From Gillisia mitskevichiae (lineage in GTDB: Bacteria > Bacteroidota > Bacteroidia > Flavobacteriales > Flavobacteriaceae), in assembly GCF_003634585.1 (NCBI RefSeq), contig NZ_RBLG01000001.1:868001-932000 (forward strand): 64,000 bases of DNA, given 5' to 3'. Position numbers and translations under genes: made by a program. The notes under the pieces are model-generated. The model made no database searches. It saw nothing but the letters and a program-made list of their open reading frames with translations, and was not told the DNA's origin. Below are positions 46,194-55,362 of this stretch, piece by piece. Numbering within the stretch: the first letter of the stretch is position 1; each line of letters opens with the position of its first letter.

Positions 46194-49100
46194 TTCAATT
46201 TAAATTTAAATTTTTGAATGAAATAACCTGATTCAATGTAAGAATCAAATTCTAAATTTTTATTTGGGTAGTTGCTAAAAGATTTAAACAAATCAATTCC
46301 AGAACCACCTCCTGAAATTTCGGCAGTGGATGATTTATTCTTATTTTTTATTTTGAGACATACAAAATCTGAGTTACACGATTCTTCCCAAGTTATGTAA
46401 ATAGGAGAATTAATATCGGCATGTCTAAAATTGCTTTTTAGTTCATCAAAGATTATTTCTTTTATTATTAAATATGGAACATCAATGCATATTGATTTTT
46501 TTTCAATTAATTCCTTTCCGATGATTTCAAATTTGATTTCACTTGATAATTCGGAAATAAATTCTTCAAACACACTTCCAATATCGCTTGTAATAAGTTT
46601 ACTAAATACCCTATAAAGTTTAGATTCACTTTTCACATATTTGGAATAGATTTGGGTTGAACTTTTACGGATACTTGAAAAATCCGTATTCTCATTAGCT
46701 TCATATATTAGATCATTTAAACGACCAAAAAGTTTTCGTAATGAATTTTCTTCAGTCTCCAAGCTACTTAAAAGATTACCCCCGAAAGAAATGAAGAAAT
46801 GAGAATAACTTATTGAGAGATCCAAAATATCCGAAATAAATGGAACTATTTTATCCCATAGATTAATTAAATCATTTATGCTATTTTCATTTGGCTCAAC
46901 TTCTAACTCCATTAGTTTCACATGAAAACTATCAAAATGAGCAGTTATACAATCCTTATGATATTGATCGTTAATAATTTTATCAAAATTATGCTTGACT
47001 TTTGATAATTTCGAATCAAAATTGTCATTGCTTTTTAGGCTGTAAAGAAAGGGTCTATACCTTTTCAAAGATTTTAAAACAGTTTCATTTAAATCCTTTT
47101 CTTCAATAAGGCTATTAATTAGAACTTTCACTTTTCCAGAATAATCTTCATTACTACTAGATAAAAAGCTATCAATTTTTAGATAAGAAGTTAGTTTGTA
47201 TAGTAAGTAATCAATATTATTAGGTGAAAAATCAGAAATTATAACAGAAACATTCCTAACAGTTAATTTATTAAATAATGCCTCGTTTTTGTAAACTATG
47301 AATAGTAAATGATAAATATTTTTTATATCCCATTTAAATGTCAAATCCTCGATTTTAATCCTGTTTTCTTTCAATAATAAAGTCTCTAGAAAGTCTTCAA
47401 TTTTTTCAACAAGGTCAGGTAAAACTTTCTTTATTGAATCAAAAAGATAAGGTTCGTGTATTATCGCTGCAGATATTAGCTCAATCTTTTTATAGGGGAA
47501 GTTTCCTCTGGCTTTTCTGCTTTGTGATTCATATTCAGCAATAAAGTCATTAAAATAATTGAAGTATTCTTTATAAAACCTGAATTCTGATATTTTACCA
47601 AAATGGTCTCTTGTTAAAATTAATTCCTTAATTATTTCCTTTCCCTTTTTATCTTTTACTAGATATTTGTTATTATCCTCTTTTGTTTCTTTTAAACGTA
47701 ATTCAGATAAGACATTTTCTGCAATTTTTCGAATTCCTTTAGGAGTATTAGGAAAATTTGAAAGTATTTTTAACCTTGTAATCTCATCTATCACTGGACT
47801 TTTGGAAAGATGATAAGTTGGTAAATGCCAATGACAACCAAAGTATATACTTATTTTGATTGTTTTGCTTCCAGCCTGTATTGATTTTAGTCTTGAAAAA
47901 AATTCGCGTTTATGTTCATTTACCCTTCCAACAATTGATAGTACAGTAATCTCTTGTACATCAAGAAAAGCAACTTCATCAATCATTTGAAGCAAAGATT
48001 CACCTGAACAGGAACCATCGTCTAATATCAATGCATTTTTATCTTTACTTTTCTCCATCAAGGATTTTGGCGGATGAGAGAATCTCCATCCTTCATTAGT
48101 AGCGAACCGTTCTAATTTTATGAATTCAATACTGTGCTTTGGTATTATGTTATTCTTAAAATATTCAAAATCAATATTTTTTATCCCAGATTCATTAGGG
48201 TAAAAGATAAAGTCAATATCCTTAACAGTTTTTTTCTTTTCTAGCTTTTGTATTAATTCGCTTAAGATTTTATTTGATGTTGGGCTTGATTTATCAAGTA
48301 TCACATCCATATCAAAAAAATATGGATGGATTAAATTGTTGAATTCAAAATAACCTATCTTTATTTGTGAAGAATCTATTAGATTTATGAAATCTTGGTT
48401 GTCCATTAATATTGCCTCGTTCGAATTGGTTTCTTTTATGGAATGAGAAATTGGAGTATTAGTGTATGGATTAATTCGAATTACTTTTAATTCTTTCTTG
48501 TTAAGCTTATTACTTATCTCGGATCTATGTTTTTTTTCTAATTTATAATTTATTGTTGGGATTAGTATTTTTTCAATACCACTATAATCAGTTCCTAAAT
48601 AACTCTTGTCTATAGCGTTTATTAAAACACCAATTCCAATAAGTTCAGAATCAGTTTCTTTTAAATGGGATTCAAATTTATTGACCAAAAATCCCGTAGA
48701 AATCACATCGCATATTAATACAACTTTTGATCCAGGTATAGTTAGTTTAGAAAATGCCTTTTCTTTTTCAAATGAAAAATAATTGTCAAGTTGAACGTAA
48801 TTTTCTTTCTTTAAATGTCCTTGAGAAATAAGCGATTCTAATATTTTATGGCTACTGGATGTAATTCCAGCAAATAAAACATCCTCAAGGTTTTTTAATC
48901 TATCCTGAATTTTTAAAAACAAATTATTTGAGAGATAGTTTAGCTTGTCCTCATTATATAGGACTTCGTTCATTAAAAAATACTCATATTGATAGTAATT
49001 CCCATTGCATAAATAAATTGACCCTTCCTCTTTTTGAATACAACTTACTACAAGACCCTTAATTTCCTCATTAATTGAAGCGTCTTTCTTTATCTTGTAG

Positions 49101-50923
49101 TAATTAAATATTTCTTTCGAATCAATTGCTGAGTAAAGATTTCCTAATTTGTCATATTTATTAATGTGTCCAATAATATCATCAGGGTTCTCGAAGTCCG
49201 AAGCTCTTAAATCGTGCTCTTCAAATAATAAATCATTAAGTTTTTGTATATCTTTTTCTGAATATACTCCAAGCCAAAATATTTCAAGTTCATTTTTTAG
49301 TTCATCCAAATAAACAAAAGGTGTTGGGTGGAACCTGAATTTTTTATCGACTTCCTCTAATTCTGATATTTCATCTTTTATATTCTTAAGAAATTGCTTT
49401 GGAGGTGGATTAAGAACGATAATATTGTTTTGATAATTGAATCTATAATCAGAACATATAAAGTAAATTATTTTCTTTGCAATCCTTTCGTCAATTTCAT
49501 AACCTTGAAAATCTAAATATATTAATGAGTCATTATTACCTAATTTCATTCTGCTTAATAGCAGTTCAAACAGGTCATTATATAATTTGTTTTTAGTGGG
49601 TGATGATGATTTTAACTGTTTCTGAATATCAAACAAACGTAATGTTTTCTTATTTTTCTTCTGGAAATTGAAGTTGTCGAAGTTAACGCTTGGTTTAATT
49701 GATGTGCTATCGAATTTTTTCTTAAGCTGCCTCTCTGGTATATAAATACTTATTAAAGAACCTGGGAAATATAGCTTTTCATTACCAAAGAAAATAAAAG
49801 CCTCTTTTATAGATTTATTATCCGAAAAGTCAAATGCTATTTTCCCATTGTTACTTCTTACAACAACTAAACCATCAAATCTTTTTACAATTGCAATAAC
49901 ATCAAATAAACCTCTTGGAGTAATTATATTGTCATTAAATCTTTCTTGAACTTTATGTTGAGAAGATAAGGGTTCAAAAGCATATTTAAGAACATTAGAA
50001 TCTAAATGCTGACTCTCTGAAATTTCATTTATTTCATTTGAAAAAGAATTAAACAAAGTTTTTGATATACCTTCACCGTAGTCTAGGAAGGACATTTGAA
50101 GAAGAGATTCATTTTTGAATTCATTTTTGAATTTATTGAAAAAGAATGGTTTTAACTCCTCTATATTTTCTTCCTTGAAATTCAATTCTAAAAGTGATTG
50201 TACCTTCTTTTTATCAAAATACTCCTCGTTTAATTTTCTTTTTAGAGAAATACTTAGAAATGCAGCATTTTTTTGACTCTTAAAAAAAGAAGAAGTAAAA
50301 TGATCTAAAAAGTTTTCATATAATTCCTTAGTTATTATGGAGCTTAAAGTTTTATTTTCAAAAGGCAAATAGCAATTATTATTTACTAATATTTGATTAG
50401 TAGCCTCTGATAAACTATAAATTTTATTTAATAATTTTGAAACGGCTTTATCGTCATATTTTTGAATTCTAGGTAAACTTAAAAATGGCGTAACCCCGTA
50501 TCTATCATAAATCTCTTGGTTTGATGAGCTAATATTGAATTGCTTCCTGATTCTTTTAACAAAGTTTCCATCAATATCAAAATACTTGTTGTAGTCTTGA
50601 TGGGGAACAATTTGATATATTTTCCAAACGTCCCATATTTGAACAATTTGGTTAGCTATTTTTTTATCAATATCGGAACTTGAACCATTTATTAAGAAAT
50701 TAATTTTAAACCTAGTGTCGGTTTCTATCAAATATTGAAATAATCCTGTTAAAATCAATAATTCTTGATTTGAAATCCATTTTAAGTTCGAAAAATCGAA
50801 TTCATAATTGTTCTGCTTTTCAGCATCATTTTTGAAAGCAAAATAAAAATCATTGATAATTTGATCAATTTGTTTATCACTAACTTTATTACCAAGTTCA
50901 ATCAGATATTTACTTTTTGACAT
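46190..50923 (-). CDS. 1577-residue multidomain protein: STAS-like, GHKL ATPase and tandem phosphoribosyltransferase-like domains
   Basis: I recognise no named family for the whole protein. Visible parts: (a) 38-80, STAS-like alpha/beta segment (FDFSNLKWISNQELLIL). (b) About 195-400, GHKL/HATPase domain with N-box LYENFLDH (N204), DYGEGI (281-286) and late strand FPGSLISIYIP. (c) 465-510, second STAS-like segment (LIYLDFQGYEIDER). (d) About 625-790, phosphoribosyltransferase-like domain with PRPP-loop motif VVLICDVISTGF (734-745). (e) About 860-1040, second such domain with ALILDDGSCSGES (964-976). (f) 1100-1460, long helical region. (g) 1480-1577, C-terminal GHKL-like domain with EIIFDELKSNFRHAD (N1498) and GGGSGIDLF (1538-1546), without a clear DxGxG. 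No signal or membrane helix. It is coupled to the TIR gene and probably acts as sensor/regulator. Confidence 0.8.
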   Translation of the reverse strand: MSKSKYLIELGNKVSDKQIDQIINDFYFAFKNDAEKQNNYEFDFSNLKWISNQELLILTGLFQYLIETDTRFKINFLINGSSSDIDKKIANQIVQIWDVWKIYQIVPHQDYNKYFDIDGNFVKRIRKQFNISSSNQEIYDRYGVTPFLSLPRIQKYDDKAVSKLLNKIYSLSEATNQILVNNNCYLPFENKTLSSIITKELYENFLDHFTSSFFKSQKNAAFLSISLKRKLNEEYFDKKKVQSLLELNFKEENIEELKPFFFNKFKNEFKNESLLQMSFLDYGEGISKTLFNSFSNEINEISESQHLDSNVLKYAFEPLSSQHKVQERFNDNIITPRGLFDVIAIVKRFDGLVVVRSNNGKIAFDFSDNKSIKEAFIFFGNEKLYFPGSLISIYIPERQLKKKFDSTSIKPSVNFDNFNFQKKNKKTLRLFDIQKQLKSSSPTKNKLYNDLFELLLSRMKLGNNDSLIYLDFQGYEIDERIAKKIIYFICSDYRFNYQNNIIVLNPPPKQFLKNIKDEISELEEVDKKFRFHPTPFVYLDELKNELEIFWLGVYSEKDIQKLNDLLFEEHDLRASDFENPDDIIGHINKYDKLGNLYSAIDSKEIFNYYKIKKDASINEEIKGLVVSCIQKEEGSIYLCNGNYYQYEYFLMNEVLYNEDKLNYLSNNLFLKIQDRLKNLEDVLFAGITSSSHKILESLISQGHLKKENYVQLDNYFSFEKEKAFSKLTIPGSKVVLICDVISTGFLVNKFESHLKETDSELIGIGVLINAIDKSYLGTDYSGIEKILIPTINYKLEKKHRSEISNKLNKKELKVIRINPYTNTPISHSIKETNSNEAILMDNQDFINLIDSSQIKIGYFEFNNLIHPYFFDMDVILDKSSPTSNKILSELIQKLEKKKTVKDIDFIFYPNESGIKNIDFEYFKNNIIPKHSIEFIKLERFATNEGWRFSHPPKSLMEKSKDKNALILDDGSCSGESLLQMIDEVAFLDVQEITVLSIVGRVNEHKREFFSRLKSIQAGSKTIKISIYFGCHWHLPTYHLSKSPVIDEITRLKILSNFPNTPKGIRKIAENVLSELRLKETKEDNNKYLVKDKKGKEIIKELILTRDHFGKISEFRFYKEYFNYFNDFIAEYESQSRKARGNFPYKKIELISAAIIHEPYLFDSIKKVLPDLVEKIEDFLETLLLKENRIKIEDLTFKWDIKNIYHLLFIVYKNEALFNKLTVRNVSVIISDFSPNNIDYLLYKLTSYLKIDSFLSSSNEDYSGKVKVLINSLIEEKDLNETVLKSLKRYRPFLYSLKSNDNFDSKLSKVKHNFDKIINDQYHKDCITAHFDSFHVKLMELEVEPNENSINDLINLWDKIVPFISDILDLSISYSHFFISFGGNLLSSLETEENSLRKLFGRLNDLIYEANENTDFSSIRKSSTQIYSKYVKSESKLYRVFSKLITSDIGSVFEEFISELSSEIKFEIIGKELIEKKSICIDVPYLIIKEIIFDELKSNFRHADINSPIYITWEESCNSDFVCLKIKNKNKSSTAEISGGGSGIDLFKSFSNYPNKNLEFDSYIESGYFIQKFKFKLK

Positions 50924-51084
50924 TATTTTCCTTTCTACTATTTGCGTTTAATACAATAAAGAATAGCGGTCTCGGCTAATAGTTTCGTGACTAGCATTAG
51001 CTTAACAAGTACAAACCAAGCTAAAAATTCACAGAAATTTTTAAGTAGGCAAGGACATGCAATTCTCTATAACGATTGCTGTGA

Positions 51085-51792
51085 TTAGTTACTTTTTGAT
51101 TCTAATTTATTTATCAGTTTACTAACTGTTGGAGGGTCCATATGACTCACTAATTTTACACTTATTTTCTCAAGTTGCTCATTTTCAAATTCAAAAAGAT
51201 TTTTTTCAATCTCTTTTGATAATGATGTTAAAAAAATTAAGCTACAGCCTTCAATTCTATTGTAGAACTCTAACAAGTCTTTATAATATGGTTCCTTCTT
51301 ATTTCGTAACTCTAAAATATGCTTGGTTTTAACATCAATCATATTTCTAGAATGTTTTATGGCATTATTTAAATTTCTTAACTCGCTTATCTCTGAGTAA
51401 TTAGAAATATTTTTTAAATTAATATCTTTAGATTTTAGTAAATTTTCAACTTCGGCCCATTTATACAATCTCTTTTCTTCGACCTCCTCATATGATGAAG
51501 ATAGAAGAAATTTTAAGTGGGTTTCAAAGTGCTTATGGGCATAGATAATTTTCATTTCCGAAAAAGCTAACAGTTCTTTTTCAATGAAGTAAATTTCCAA
51601 AGATTTAATATATCCAGGCGTTGCATTATAGGATTCAATTTGAGATTTAAGTTCCGAAATTTTTAATTCAAGTTCCTCAATCAGTTTATCAGAAGAAATA
51701 TCAAAATGGTTATTTGTAATATTCTCGGGGAAATTCTGAAGGCCTAATCGCTTATCCTCTCTTAATTTTTTGTATGCCTCTTTTTCAGTCAT
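51085..51792 (-). CDS. Helical protein of unknown function
   Basis: A 235-residue, mostly helical and charged protein with coiled-coil-like stretches (IEELELKISELKSQIESY). The segment SELRNLNNAIKHSRNM resembles the RN..KH region of HEPN-type or DUF4145-like proteins, but the Arg-His spacing does not fit the usual R-x4-6-H ribonuclease motif. It lies between hsdR and the giant PRTase/ATPase gene, with gaps of 265 and 161 bp, on the same strand, so it may be a third component or an independent gene. Confidence 0.65.
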   Translation of the reverse strand: MTEKEAYKKLREDKRLGLQNFPENITNNHFDISSDKLIEELELKISELKSQIESYNATPGYIKSLEIYFIEKELLAFSEMKIIYAHKHFETHLKFLLSSSYEEVEEKRLYKWAEVENLLKSKDINLKNISNYSEISELRNLNNAIKHSRNMIDVKTKHILELRNKKEPYYKDLLEFYNRIEGCSLIFLTSLSKEIEKNLFEFENEQLEKISVKLVSHMDPPTVSKLINKLESKSN

Positions 51793-52001
51793 TTATTTAA
51801 TTAGATGCAACATTATTATTAATGACATTTCCATTATTTCGCTTTTGGACGGCATTTCGTTTTATTGACTCCCAAATGTACTTTATTCAAACGGGGCAAT
51901 CAAGGGCTTTTCAAGGGTTTTTTTTGCTGTTGGTGCTCAATAAAATTCGCGTAAACTTTGGCGGTTTTATGCTGGATTAGCTATTATAGATGCAAAAAAA
52001 C

Positions 52002-52021
52002 TTGACAACTTGACGTCAACT
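52002..52021. repeat. 20-bp repeat, copy B (after hsdR)
   Basis: TTGACAACTTGACGTCAACT, containing the perfect palindrome TTGACGTCAA; 18 of 20 bases match copy A at 45056-45075. It lies 36 bp beyond the hsdR stop. The surrounding 51793-52057 gap is AT-rich with a CAAGGG direct repeat and no gene I can support. Confidence 0.5.
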
Positions 52022-52057
52022 ATTTTGGGTAATTTTTTTACTATATAAAAATAGATC

Positions 52058-55000
52058 TTAAGCTGCAAAACCTTTTCCTTGTTCAGCTAATTCATAAAAA
52101 TGCTGAAATATGATTTCTGATTTTTCAGCAAAAACATTGCGGTCGTATGACTTAGGTAAACCTTTGTTTAATATTTTTTGTATTTCTCTTTTGACCACTT
52201 CTTGTGTTGCTTTTTCCTTGTGCCATTCTTGAATCAGTATCTTGTTCTTAGCATCAAAGAGAATTTGAAGTAGATCAGATGCAGCTAATTTCACATTCTT
52301 TTCTTCTACTGTAGTTAATTTATCTTTCAAAAGAAGATCGAAAAGCTCTTGTTCAGCTTCAGACATTCCACTTTTTGCTGCTCTTTCTTGCTCCTGGGTT
52401 AAGTTTTCAGCTTGTTTCACCAACTCTTCATAAGCCTCTTCTATAGAAAGACTCCCTGAATTATAATCATCGATGATTTTTTCAAATCTTTCCAAAAAGG
52501 AACCTCTCGTTTTGTTTTGAGCCATCATTTGTTTGAGTTTTATTTCCATAAGCTCTCTCAAATCGGCGAATTGAATGTTTTTATGTTTTTTTTCTGGGAA
52601 TTCAGCTCTTAACCTAGAAAAATTAAGTTGGCTCAAATCAATTTGCTTTGAGTTATCAAAAATATATTCAAATGGATTTTCTTTTAAATCTCCTTTACCT
52701 AATACACTAGAGTCTAATAAGGCATCAATTTTTTTCTTGGCTTTTTCAATAGCTTCATCTTTATCTACATTTCTATCTACTACTTTTCGTAAATATTCAA
52801 ATACATCTTTAGCTTTTTTTATTTCTGGATGACTATAAATTTCAGGTTTTGCAGAATCATATAACCCATTTATTGTATTTACAAACAATCCTAATTGCTT
52901 CCTGTGTTCATCCTTTTCTAGTATTATATTAGCATATTCTTGAAATAACTCCACTTCTTTAAACCCCTTTTCTCCAAGATTCAAAATCTGATCGACATCT
53001 GCGTTTAGCTCTTTACAGAATACCTTAGTCTCGACAATTGCTAATTCCAATAATTCTAATAATTCTTCAAACTCTTTAACTGGGAATTCATCTTCGTCAT
53101 TATTTTCCTTTCCTTTGGAGCCTTCAGCATAATTTGCAAGTGCTTTTTTAAGATTTCGGAAGACACCAAAATAATCAACCACTAAACCATTTCTCTTCCC
53201 TTTAATAACCCTATTAGCTCTTGCAATAGCTTGCATAAGCGTATGGTTTTGAAGTGGTTTATCTAAATATAGTGTAGATACAGCAGGTGCATCAAATCCC
53301 GTTAACCACATTGCAGTAACAAATACAATTCGATACGAGCTATTAGGATCCTTGAAGTAGTCTTCAATATTTCGACCATCTTCGTCTGGGTAATCCATCA
53401 GTTTCCTATGTGGAGATATGTTTAATCCTTCTGCTTCAAAAGCTTCTTTCTCCTCTTTGTCTGATCCCTCCTGACTAACAACTGCAGACATTCTTGTTTC
53501 TTCCATAAAGGATATAGCCTCTTTATATCGTTCCTTTATCTCTGGATCTTTTTCTTTATTTATTTTTTTTCTTAAAGATTTTATTTCTTCTTTCTGAGCT
53601 TGTTGTACAAATTCAAACATTCTCACTGCTGTAAATTTATCAATACAAACCACCATAGCCTTCATAGGTTTTCTTTGCCTATCGTCGTCATAAACATTTA
53701 GTCTATATGGATAATGCTGAACGATATGTGTAGCTATTTCCTGTAAACGATCCTCTCGTCTTACAATATGCATTAAGGTTGAATACTCCTTATCTAACTT
53801 TATTTTTTGTTCTTCAGTAAGATTTTCATTTTCTAGAATTTCGGCAGCTTCTCCAACTAAATCTTCATTTACTTGTTCAACTCTAGGCACACTCTTTTTG
53901 TAAAATAATGGAACTGTAGCACCATCTTCAATACTCTGAGCGAAGTTGTATTCAGAAACATAAGGACCAAACCAATCTTTGGTTAGTTCACTCCGCAATA
54001 GAGGGGTGCCTGTAAATGCAATGTACTGTGCATTTGGTAATGCAATACGCATATTCTCACCGTAACCCTTGTATTGTGTTCTATGAGCCTCATCTACTAT
54101 TACAATCCAATTATCGCGATCAGTTAATAGTGGATAGGTTTTACCTTTTTCAATTCCAAATTTATGAATTAGACTAAAAACATAAGTTCTATTGGATTGT
54201 AAATAGTCTCTTAGTTTGTTTCTACTAAGGGGTCTGTAATAATTTTCTTTTTGGTCTTTAGTTTCAAGTATAACCTCCGTCTCCTGAAAATTACGGTAAA
54301 TTTGACTGTCTAAATCCGTTCTGTCTGTAACAATTAAAAATGACCAATTCCCTTGTAATTTACGTTCAATTTTTTGAGAGAAAAAAATCATAGAATAGGA
54401 TTTTCCAGAACCTTGTGTATGCCAGAATACCCCAAGTTTACCCTTTTTTTCTTCTTTATGAATCAATGATTCTATGGCATTATTTACTCCTAGGTACTGA
54501 TGATTCTTGGCAATAATTTTCACTTTGTTCTTATGATATAAAACAAAATTCTCAAAGTAATCTAGTAGATTACTTTTTTTGCAAAGACCTTCCCCAAAAA
54601 GCTTTAAACTTAATCGCTTATTAGTTAATTCACTTTCTTTCTCTACTTCTAAACGAGTTTTCTGATCATGTGAAACAGAAGTGTCTACTAATTTCACCCA
54701 TGAGAAAAAGTGCTCCCACGAGGCATTAAACGACCCAACGCGTGTTTGAATACCATTAGATATACAAACAAACATATTATACCATAATAATTGAGGGATA
54801 TCTCTTTGGTAATCTTTTAGGTTTTTATCATAGCCAACCTTAACTTTTTCAGTGGCATTTTTTAATTCTATCATTACTAAAGGGAGACCATTCACATATA
54901 ATATTAAATCGGGTCTTCTAGTAATGTTTTCTATTTGTAAATATTCAATGCTTAATTGAGAAACAACTAAAAAGTCATTTTCCATCTCATCTTCAAAATC

Positions 55001-55342
55001 GATTACTTTAACATATCCATTTTCCTCACGTCCAGTTTTATTTTTAAAAGTAACTGGGACACCATTTTTTATGAGTTCATAAATTTCTTTATTAGCTAAT
55101 ACAGGAGTTAATGTTGCTCGACTTTTGGTCAATTCATAGATTGCTTTGTCTAAACATTTTTTTGGTAAATCAGGATTTAGTCTATTTAAAGCGGTTCTTA
55201 AATCTTCTTTTAAAACAACATCTTTTAAAGATTCTCTTCCTATGAGTTTTTTCTCCCAGGCATTTTTATGCTTATATCCCAACATCAATTCAAAAAACTG
55301 AATATCTGCCTCTTCTATATGTGACTCGTTTAAAAATGCCAT
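52058..55342 (-). CDS. hsdR: Type I restriction endonuclease subunit R
   Basis: A 1094-residue motor/nuclease subunit. The N-terminal nuclease has D145...E159-x-K161 (RPDLILYV, VMIELKNA). The SF2 translocase has Walker A TQGSGKS (309-315), VIVDEAH (415-420), FTGTPLLRSE and late helicase motifs (TGFDAPAVSTLYLDKP, QAIARANR). A C-terminal helical region contacts HsdM. Length is normal and all key residues are present, so it should be active. It is the last gene of the hsd transcript, 20 bp after the second DUF262 gene. Confidence 0.93.
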   Translation of the reverse strand: MAFLNESHIEEADIQFFELMLGYKHKNAWEKKLIGRESLKDVVLKEDLRTALNRLNPDLPKKCLDKAIYELTKSRATLTPVLANKEIYELIKNGVPVTFKNKTGREENGYVKVIDFEDEMENDFLVVSQLSIEYLQIENITRRPDLILYVNGLPLVMIELKNATEKVKVGYDKNLKDYQRDIPQLLWYNMFVCISNGIQTRVGSFNASWEHFFSWVKLVDTSVSHDQKTRLEVEKESELTNKRLSLKLFGEGLCKKSNLLDYFENFVLYHKNKVKIIAKNHQYLGVNNAIESLIHKEEKKGKLGVFWHTQGSGKSYSMIFFSQKIERKLQGNWSFLIVTDRTDLDSQIYRNFQETEVILETKDQKENYYRPLSRNKLRDYLQSNRTYVFSLIHKFGIEKGKTYPLLTDRDNWIVIVDEAHRTQYKGYGENMRIALPNAQYIAFTGTPLLRSELTKDWFGPYVSEYNFAQSIEDGATVPLFYKKSVPRVEQVNEDLVGEAAEILENENLTEEQKIKLDKEYSTLMHIVRREDRLQEIATHIVQHYPYRLNVYDDDRQRKPMKAMVVCIDKFTAVRMFEFVQQAQKEEIKSLRKKINKEKDPEIKERYKEAISFMEETRMSAVVSQEGSDKEEKEAFEAEGLNISPHRKLMDYPDEDGRNIEDYFKDPNSSYRIVFVTAMWLTGFDAPAVSTLYLDKPLQNHTLMQAIARANRVIKGKRNGLVVDYFGVFRNLKKALANYAEGSKGKENNDEDEFPVKEFEELLELLELAIVETKVFCKELNADVDQILNLGEKGFKEVELFQEYANIILEKDEHRKQLGLFVNTINGLYDSAKPEIYSHPEIKKAKDVFEYLRKVVDRNVDKDEAIEKAKKKIDALLDSSVLGKGDLKENPFEYIFDNSKQIDLSQLNFSRLRAEFPEKKHKNIQFADLRELMEIKLKQMMAQNKTRGSFLERFEKIIDDYNSGSLSIEEAYEELVKQAENLTQEQERAAKSGMSEAEQELFDLLLKDKLTTVEEKNVKLAASDLLQILFDAKNKILIQEWHKEKATQEVVKREIQKILNKGLPKSYDRNVFAEKSEIIFQHFYELAEQGKGFAA

Positions 55343-55362
55343 AATCAGTATTTCTTAATTTC

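Noticed and set aside
51085-51792. Naming the helical protein a HEPN ribonuclease
   Set aside because: The R-N...K-H patch has seven residues between Arg and His and does not fit the R-x4-6-H motif.
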